From Acuticoccus yangtzensis (lineage in GTDB: Bacteria > Pseudomonadota > Alphaproteobacteria > Rhizobiales > Amorphaceae), in assembly GCF_001927245.1 (NCBI RefSeq), contig NZ_MJUX01000003.1, positions 62,001-126,000 of the forward strand: 64,000 nucleotides of DNA, written 5' to 3'. The notes under the pieces are model-generated. The model saw nothing but the letters and a program-made list of their open reading frames with translations. It searched no databases and had not been told where the DNA came from. The translations under genes and the position numbers were made by a program. This document shows positions 58,499-64,000 of this stretch, one piece after another. Position 1 is the stretch's first letter. The number at the start of each line of letters is the position of its first letter.

Positions 58499-59406
58499 CG
58501 CACGTCGCGGTTCTGATGGGCGGGCAGGCGGCCGAGCGGCCGGTGAGTCTGGCGACCGGCAAGGCGTGCGCCGATGCGCTGGAGCGCGCCGGTTACCGCG
58601 TGTCGCGAATCGATGCCGGGCCGGATCTGGTCGACCAGCTCACGGGGCTGAAGCCGGACGTGGTGTTCAACGCGCTGCACGGGCCGATGGGCGAGGACGG
58701 CGTGGTCCAGGGCATCCTGGAATATCACAAGATCCCGTACACCCATTCGGGCGTGCTCGCCTCGGCGCTGGCGATGAACAAGGACCGCGCCAAGGCGGTG
58801 ATGGCCCGCGCCGGTGTGCCTGTGGCCGAACATGTCAGCGCCAGCCGATTCGAGGCGGCCGAGAAGCACCTGTTGGAGCCGCCTTATGTGGTGAAGCCGG
58901 TGAACGAGGGGTCGTCGTTCGGCATCCTCATCGTGCGCGACGGGGCGAACCGTCCGCCTGCGGAACTCACCGGGCCGGAGTGGACCTTCACCGACCGGGT
59001 GATGGTGGAGAAATACGTCGCCGGTCATGAACTGACGTGCGCTGTTTTTGGGGATACGGTCTACGATATTATTGACATCGTTCCGAAGGCCGGAAGCTTT
59101 TACGGCTACGATGCCAAGTATCAACCGGGTGGTTCAGAGCACATCCTTCCGGCTCGGCTTAAACCAAATATTTACCAGAATATACAAAAGTTCACTCTGT
59201 TGGCTTACCAAGCCTTGGGGTGTCGTGGAGTCGCTCGCGCAGACTTCCGATATGATCCGGATAAAGACGAACTCGTGTGTCTCGAAGTGAACACTCAACC
59301 AGGAATGACGGAGACGAGCCTCGTGCCGGAGATGGCCGCGCACGCGGGGGTCTCGTTCGAGGCGTTCGTCTCCGCCCTGGTGGAGGACGCCTCATGCCTA
59401 AGGTAG
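58495..59406 (+). CDS. ddl: D-alanine-D-alanine ligase
   Basis: ATP-grasp ligase of 303 residues that makes the D-Ala-D-Ala used by Mur[72 protein letters not shown], and [20 protein letters not shown]. Codon use is normal for the genome up to about 59,040, then becomes AT-rich until about 59,310 while the protein stays standard. It overlaps ftsQ by 13 nt. Confidence 0.97.
   Translation: MTHVAVLMGGQAAERPVSLATGKACADALERAGYRVSRIDAGPDLVDQLTGLKPDVVFNALHGPMGEDGVVQGILEYHKIPYTHSGVLASALAMNKDRAKAVMARAGVPVAEHVSASRFEAAEKHLLEPPYVVKPVNEGSSFGILIVRDGANRPPAELTGPEWTFTDRVMVEKYVAGHELTCAVFGDTVYDIIDIVPKAGSFYGYDAKYQPGGSEHILPARLKPNIYQNIQKFTLLAYQALGCRGVARADFRYDPDKDELVCLEVNTQPGMTETSLVPEMAAHAGVSFEAFVSALVEDASCLR
59040..59310 (+). 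other. Low third-position GC patch inside ddl
   Basis: Within ddl, codons switch to forms such as ATT, TTT, AAA, ATA, CAA and TGT for about 90 codons, against nearly all G/C-ended codons on both sides. The protein remains conserved. The patch lies 84-354 nt before the ftsQ start. A TTGACA (59072-59077) and one TTAA half-site (59159-59162) lie in it. Confidence 0.6.
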
Positions 59407-60278
59407 CGGGAACGAGGCGCACGGGTCTCGCCGGGCCGTGGCCGACGCGGCTGATGACGGCGGCGGTGCTCGTCGGCTCCGGCGGTGCTGGCCTTGCCTA
59501 TTCGCAAGACCCGACCCACGCGATCGACGCGGTGGGCCGCGCATCCGGCTTCGAATTCAAGGGTCTGACGCTGACGGGGCAGAAAGAGACCTCGATCAGC
59601 TCCATCGTGGCGAGCGCGGGTCTGGCGCCCGGCGCGTCGATCTTCACTATCGACGGTGAGGACCTGCGTCGCCGTGTCGAAGCGCTGCCGTGGGTCGAGC
59701 ATGCCACGGTGCGCAAGATCCTGCCGGGCACGGTGCAGCTCAGCATCAGCGAGGCCGCTCCCTTCGCGCGCTGGCGCAGCGAAGAGGGCATCAAGCTGAT
59801 CGGCGAGGACGGCACGGTGCTGTCGGACACGGTTCCGCCGTCCGCGCTGGAGCTGCCGATGGTGGCCGGTTTCGGTGCCAACGCGCGGGCGAAAGACGCG
59901 GTGGCGCTGCTCGACGCGAACCCGCTCTACCAGATCCGCACCCGCGCGGCCGTCCTCGTCGGCGAGCGGCGCTGGGACCTGGTGCTCGACACCGGGGCGA
60001 CGGTGATGCTGCCGGAGGAGGGCGCGTCCGCCGCGCTCGACCGGCTCGCCGAGCTCGAGATGGCCGGGCCGATCACCATGCAGCCGGTCATCGTCGACAT
60101 GCGTCTGGCGGACCGCACGGTGATCGAACTCGACCCGAAAGACGCCAACGAACTCTACATCGCCCCCGAAGAGGAAAACGGCTTCGACGAGCCGGCGGAC
60201 CTCCTGGCGGCGGCGATCGCTGAATCCAAGCGTGCCGACGATCCCTTGGCCGCGGCCATCCGGGAGGCGATGCAATGA
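59394..60278 (+). CDS. ftsQ: Cell division protein FtsQ
   Basis: Bitopic divisome scaffold of 294 residues. Basic N-terminus, TM at about 18-36, POTRA domain with FEFKGLTLTGQKETSISSIVASAGL and the WVEHATVRKILPGTVQLSISEAAPFARW block, and a beta domain ending in VIVDMRLADRTVIELDP. The ATG at 59394 begins within ddl. Its stop overlaps ftsA (ATGA). The N-terminal region is shorter than in many Rhizobiales. Confidence 0.95.
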   Translation: MPKVAGTRRTGLAGPWPTRLMTAAVLVGSGGAGLAYSQDPTHAIDAVGRASGFEFKGLTLTGQKETSISSIVASAGLAPGASIFTIDGEDLRRRVEALPWVEHATVRKILPGTVQLSISEAAPFARWRSEEGIKLIGEDGTVLSDTVPPSALELPMVAGFGANARAKDAVALLDANPLYQIRTRAAVLVGERRWDLVLDTGATVMLPEEGASAALDRLAELEMAGPITMQPVIVDMRLADRTVIELDPKDANELYIAPEEENGFDEPADLLAAAIAESKRADDPLAAAIREAMQ

Positions 60279-61585
60279 CCGTCATCGATATGCCGCGCCG
60301 TGTCGATCAGAGCCGATGCCACGTGCCGCAGGGGCGCTCGTCGACCGTCTGCGTGCTCGACGTCGGCTCCACCAAGGTGGCGTGCCTCATCGCCAAGCTG
60401 CGTCCGGCGCCGGAAGAAGAGCTTCTGACCGGTCGCACGCATGCCATTGAAGTGATCGGTTATGGTTACCAGCAGTCGCGGGGCGTGAAGTCCGGCGCGG
60501 TGGTGAATTTGGACAAAGCCGAACATGCTGTGCGCCGAGCGGTGGATTCCGCTGAGCAAATGGCTGGTTTGACTGTCGAATCGCTTATCGTCGCTCAAAC
60601 CGCGGGTCGACTTTCTTCCGAAAGCTTCGGCGCCAAGGTGGATCTCGACACAGGGACGGTGCGAGAGGCCGACATCCGCAGGGTGCTCGCCGCCTCGGGC
60701 CGTCACCAAATCCCAGACGGACGCACCGCTTTGCACGCCCTTCCCATCGGCTACACCCTCGACGGACAGGATGGCATCCGCGATCCGCGCGGGATGGTCG
60801 GCGACACGTTGGGCGTGGACGTCAATCTCGTCACCTCCGACCGGGCGGCGCAGGACAACCTCGCCCTCCTGGTCAACCGCTGCCACCTCGACGTGTCGGC
60901 GATGGTGGCGACGCCCTACGCCTCCGCGCTCGCCTCTCTGGTGGACGACGAGGGCGAACTGGGCGCGGTGTGTGTCGACATCGGCGGCGGCACCTCGTCG
61001 ATCGCCATCTTCGCGGACGGCAACCTCGTCCATGTGGATGCGATCGCCGTCGGCGGCCATCACGTGACGATGGACATCGCGCAGGGGCTGTCCATCCGTC
61101 TGGAGGAGGCCGAGCGGCTGAAGACGCTGCAGGGCTCGGCCATCGCGTCGGGCATCGACGAGCGGGCGATGCTGACGATCCACCCGGTCGGGGAGGAGGA
61201 GGGGACCAACCCGGTCCAGATCCCCCGGCTGCATCTCAACACCATCATCCGCCCCCGCGTGGACGAGATCCTGGAGATGATCCGGGACCGTCTGGTGGCG
61301 TCGGGTTTCTCCGGCCGCATCGGCCGGCGGATCGTCCTGACCGGCGGCGGCAGCCAGCTCACGGGCATGACCGAGGTCGCCCGTCACGTGTTCGGGCGGC
61401 CGGTGCGGATGGGGCGTCCGCTCGGCGTGAAGGGTCTGCCCATCGCAGCGCGCGGGGCCGCCTTCTCGTCGGTCATCGGCCTGCTCATCTACCCGCAGCT
61501 CGCTCCGGCGGCGCTGTTCGAGGCCCCGTCCATGCGGTCGGGCACCTTCGCACGGCTCGGCCGGTGGCTGCGGGAGAGTTTCTGA
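60275..61585 (+). CDS. ftsA: Cell division protein FtsA
   Basis: Actin-like protein of 436 residues that tethers FtsZ to the membrane. VCVLDVGSTKVACLIAKL (phosphate 1), QQSRGVKSGAVVNLDKAEHAVRRAV, AVCVDIGGGTSSIAIFADG (phosphate 2), RIVLTGGGSQLTGM (adenosine) and the C-terminal amphipathic tail FARLGRWLRESF. Codons at about 60,430-60,680 are again richer in A/T at third positions. A 135-nt gap, the longest in the cluster, separates it from ftsZ. Confidence 0.97.
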   Translation: MTVIDMPRRVDQSRCHVPQGRSSTVCVLDVGSTKVACLIAKLRPAPEEELLTGRTHAIEVIGYGYQQSRGVKSGAVVNLDKAEHAVRRAVDSAEQMAGLTVESLIVAQTAGRLSSESFGAKVDLDTGTVREADIRRVLAASGRHQIPDGRTALHALPIGYTLDGQDGIRDPRGMVGDTLGVDVNLVTSDRAAQDNLALLVNRCHLDVSAMVATPYASALASLVDDEGELGAVCVDIGGGTSSIAIFADGNLVHVDAIAVGGHHVTMDIAQGLSIRLEEAERLKTLQGSAIASGIDERAMLTIHPVGEEEGTNPVQIPRLHLNTIIRPRVDEILEMIRDRLVASGFSGRIGRRIVLTGGGSQLTGMTEVARHVFGRPVRMGRPLGVKGLPIAARGAAFSSVIGLLIYPQLAPAALFEAPSMRSGTFARLGRWLRESF

Positions 61586-61720
61586 CGCGCCCGCCTCAGA
61601 GGCGCGCCAACCATAAACGTCCGGTTCGCCGGGCTTTGTCGAAGAGATCGCGCCGGCCGCATGGCCGGACACACCGAAGCGCCCTGTTTGCGGGCATGGG
61701 ACGAACGACGGGAGACACAC

Positions 61721-63358
61721 ATGTCGTCCATTAACCTTAAGACGCCCGATCTGACCGAGCTGAAGCCGCGCATCATGGTGTTCGGCGTCGGCGGTGCAGG
61801 GTGCAACGCCGTCAACAACATGATCGAGTCCGGCCTCGACGGCTGCGACTTCGTGGTGGCCAACACGGACGCGCAGTCGCTGAACCTGTCGAAGTCCGAG
61901 CGGGTCATTCAGATGGGCATCGCCGTGACCGAGGGTCTCGGCGCCGGCTCGCAGCCCGACGTCGGCCGCGCGGCCGCCGAAGAGGTCATCGACGAGATCG
62001 CCGACCATCTGTCCGGCTCGCACATGGTGTTCATCACCGCGGGCATGGGCGGCGGTACCGGCACGGGTGCGGCGCCGGTCGTTGCCCGTGTGGCGCGCGA
62101 CCAGGGTATACTGACCGTTGGCGTGGTCACCCGGCCTTTCCAGTTCGAGGGTATGCGCCGTGCCCGTCTCGCCGAAGCAGGCATCGAGGAGCTGGCGCAG
62201 CACGTCGACACGCTGATCGTCATCCCGAACCAGAACCTCTTCCGCATCGCCAATGCGCAGACCACCTTCGCCGACGCCTTCGCGATGGCCGACCAGGTGC
62301 TCTATTCGGGCGTTGCCTGTATCACCGACCTGATGGTGAAAGAGGGCCTCATCAACCTCGACTTCGCCGACGTGCGCTCCGTCATGCGCAACATGGGCAA
62401 GGCGATGATGGGCACCGGCGAGGCGTCGGGCGACAACCGCGCGATGCTGGCCGCCGAGGCCGCGATCTCCAACCCGCTGCTCGACGAGACCTCGATGAAG
62501 GGCGCGCGCGGCCTTCTCGTCTCCGTCGTCGGCGGCAAGGACCTCACCCTGTTCGAGGTGGACGAGGCGACGACCCGCATCCGCGAGGAAGTGGACGACG
62601 ACGCCAACATCATCTTCGGCGCGACCTTCGACGACTCTCTGGAGGGGATCATCCGCGTCTCCGTCGTCGCCACCGGCATCGACCAGGAGCCGGGCGAAGA
62701 GGAAGACGACGAGCCGATGGACACGCGCGTTCTCTCCTTCGCCGGCCGCGCTGCGAAAGGCAAAGAGAAGGCGCCGGGTACCGCCGCCGCAGCGCTCGCC
62801 GCGCCGGTCGAGGCCCCGCGTGCCGGCCCGGTGGAACTCGACCTCGACGAATTCGAGGCGAGCCTCGAGCCGATCGAGCATGCGGACGTGATCGAGGACG
62901 AGGCGATGGACGCCCCGCTCGAGGAGATGGACGACTACGCCGAGCCGGCCCCGGCGCAGCTTCCGGCGCCGCGCGCTCCGGCCCGCGCCGAGGAGGAGCC
63001 CTATGAGGGCGGCAAGAACCGCTCGGTCGGGATCCTGCGCAGCCTGATGGGCCGTTCGCGCCGTGACGAGGGTGCGGCCGAGGAGTTCGAGCCGGTCGAG
63101 CCGCGCGCACAGCGCCGCCGCCAGCAGCAGCAGGCCCGTGGCCAACGTCCCGAGGCGCCGCGTCTGCCGGCTCCGTCCCAGGCGGAGTACGAGGACGAGG
63201 AACCCCGTCAGCGCCGCGCCCGTGGCCGCGCCGCCGATGCTCAGCCGCGCCGTCCGCGCCGCGACGAAGAGCCGGTGTCCCGTCAGCGTCCGGCCCAGCG
63301 CCCGGCGGATGACGACCAGCTCGAGATCCCGGCCTTCCTGCGTCGTCAGGCCAACTGA
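61721..63358 (+). CDS. ftsZ: Cell division GTPase FtsZ
   Basis: Tubulin-like GTPase of 545 residues that forms the Z-ring. [19 protein letters not shown], the tubulin signature [19 protein letters not shown] (GGGTGTG at 110-116), the T7 region [14 protein letters not shown], and a folded core to about residue 320. A linker of about 210 residues follows, Glu/Pro-rich then Arg/Gln-rich, ending in the conserved tail [12 protein letters not shown] that binds FtsA. The long linker is typical of alphaproteobacteria. GGGAGA precedes the ATG by 5 nt. lpxC follows after 54 nt. Confidence 0.98.
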   Translation: MSSINLKTPDLTELKPRIMVFGVGGAGCNAVNNMIESGLDGCDFVVANTDAQSLNLSKSERVIQMGIAVTEGLGAGSQPDVGRAAAEEVIDEIADHLSGSHMVFITAGMGGGTGTGAAPVVARVARDQGILTVGVVTRPFQFEGMRRARLAEAGIEELAQHVDTLIVIPNQNLFRIANAQTTFADAFAMADQVLYSGVACITDLMVKEGLINLDFADVRSVMRNMGKAMMGTGEASGDNRAMLAAEAAISNPLLDETSMKGARGLLVSVVGGKDLTLFEVDEATTRIREEVDDDANIIFGATFDDSLEGIIRVSVVATGIDQEPGEEEDDEPMDTRVLSFAGRAAKGKEKAPGTAAAALAAPVEAPRAGPVELDLDEFEASLEPIEHADVIEDEAMDAPLEEMDDYAEPAPAQLPAPRAPARAEEEPYEGGKNRSVGILRSLMGRSRRDEGAAEEFEPVEPRAQRRRQQQQARGQRPEAPRLPAPSQAEYEDEEPRQRRARGRAADAQPRRPRRDEEPVSRQRPAQRPADDDQLEIPAFLRRQAN

Positions 63359-63412
63359 GAAAAGCCGGGCGTGGCTTTCGCCCGCCCTCTCCTCTGGGGT
63401 AGGGGGATGCGA

Positions 63413-64000
63413 TGACGACAACCATCGCACCCCCCTTCCGCCGGCTCACCCGTGCGGTGTCTTTTTCTGGCGTCGGTGTCCATTCGGGCGCCGGCGTTTC
63501 TTGCGTCGTGGGGCCGGGCGACGACGGCATTCGCTTCCGCCGAACCGATACCGGCGGGGTGGTGAAGGCGTCCTGGCGCGGGGTCGGGGCGACGCGGCTG
63601 CAAACGGTGATCGAGGGGGAGGGGACGTCCGTCGCCACCGTCGAGCATCTGATGAGCGCGCTCGCCGCGCTCGGCGTGTGGAATGCCGAGGTGGAGATCG
63701 ACGGCGCCGAGGTACCGATCCTGGACGGGAGCGCCGCGCCCTTCCTGGCGCCTCTGGCGGAGGCGGTGGAGCCTGCCGAGGCGGGCCCGCACATCGAGGT
63801 GCTGCGCCCGGTCTCGGTGCGCGAGGGGCGGGCCTTCGCGGCGCTCCTCCCGTGGCCCGGGCGGCGGTTCGATGTCGGCATCGAGTTCCCGGACGCGATC
63901 ATCGGCAGCCAGCGCATGGTGTTCGACGTGGAGACGGGAGACTACGGGGCCGAGATCGCCCCGGCACGCACCTTCGGGCGGCTGAAGGACATCAAGCGCC
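63413..64000 (+). CDS. lpxC: UDP-3-O-acyl-N-acetylglucosamine deacetylase (N-terminal 196 codons, cut by window end)
   Basis: First committed enzyme of lipid A synthesis, a zinc amidase. VSFSGVGVHSGAGVSCVVGPG, TVEHLMSALAALGVWNAEVEIDGAEVPILDGSAAPF (zinc His and the Glu of the active site) and the start of domain II with FDVETGDYGAEIAPARTFGRLKDIKR are seen. The frame is open to the window end. ftsZ-lpxC adjacency is standard in proteobacteria and implies an outer membrane with LPS. Confidence 0.95.

Noticed and set aside
60155-63430. 1,091-codon open frame antisense to ftsA/ftsZ
   Set aside because: It lies opposite two secure, conserved genes and arises from the high GC content. Its translation is Arg/His/Asp-rich low-complexity with no domain.

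Overview
The window is one chromosomal segment of a GC-rich alphaproteobacterium, most likely Hyphomicrobiales (Rhizobiales). The evidence is gene order and signatures: sfsA-map-radC in a row, maeB (malic enzyme fused to a phosphotransacetylase domain) divergent from mutS, rnpB just before mraZ and the full division/cell-wall (dcw) cluster, lpxC directly after ftsZ, a DUF1236 gene behind an EcfG-type promoter, and an FtsZ tail ending in the alphaproteobacterial [12 protein letters not shown] peptide. The genus cannot be told from the sequence. No tRNA, rRNA, CRISPR array, insertion sequence or phage gene was seen.

Layout. 1-3.5 kb (-): a padR-MFP-RND efflux operon, with the RND gene cut by the window edge. 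3.6-5.2 kb (+): speD-speE for spermidine synthesis. 5.5-9.4 kb (-): radC, map and sfsA; radC carries a very long disordered N-terminal extension. 9.6-11.0 kb (-): two c-type cytochromes. 11.1-12.7 kb (-): rpsB followed by an FkbM-type methyltransferase instead of tsf. 12.9-23.2 kb (-): a catabolic/transport block made of a TRAP transporter, an amidase-fold protein that lacks its whole catalytic triad, an HyuA/HyuB hydantoinase/oxoprolinase pair and a DadA-like FAD oxidoreductase. 23.4-25.2 kb (+): purU-folD, one-carbon metabolism, divergent from that block.

25.3-25.7 kb: a small DUF1236 protein with a general-stress promoter and its own terminator. 25.7-29.3 kb (-): a three-gene glycan operon (epimerase, GT2, Gfo/Idh/MocA). 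29.3-32.6 kb (-): a membrane protein, maeB and an orphan Mrr-N-like wing protein. 32.9-36.7 kb (+): mutS, a DUF1330 protein and dapB, overlapping and closed by a terminator. 36.8-37.6 kb: an AT-rich intergenic region with a perfect DnaA box and clustered GANTC sites. 37.6-39.1 kb (+): a small unknown gene and glycerate kinase. 39.2-42.2 kb (-): a TIGR02186/TauE-SafE pair and an unknown membrane protein. 42.5-43.8 kb (+): a PLP aminotransferase with a strong terminator.

44.0-64.0 kb (+): rnpB, then mraZ-rsmH-ftsL-ftsI-murE-murF-mraY-murD-ftsW-murG-murC-murB-ddl-ftsQ-ftsA-ftsZ-lpxC (lpxC cut by the window end). From mraZ to ftsA nearly every stop overlaps the next start, so the cluster should be translated as one coupled unit. 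Four MraZ boxes at exact 10-bp spacing sit over the likely promoter.

The most interesting items are the triad-less amidase in the TRAP operon, the RadC extension with 15 hexapeptide repeats, the DnaA-box/GANTC region, the four-box MraZ operator, the orphan Mrr-N protein next to malic enzyme, and a sharp third-position GC drop inside ddl just before ftsQAZ.
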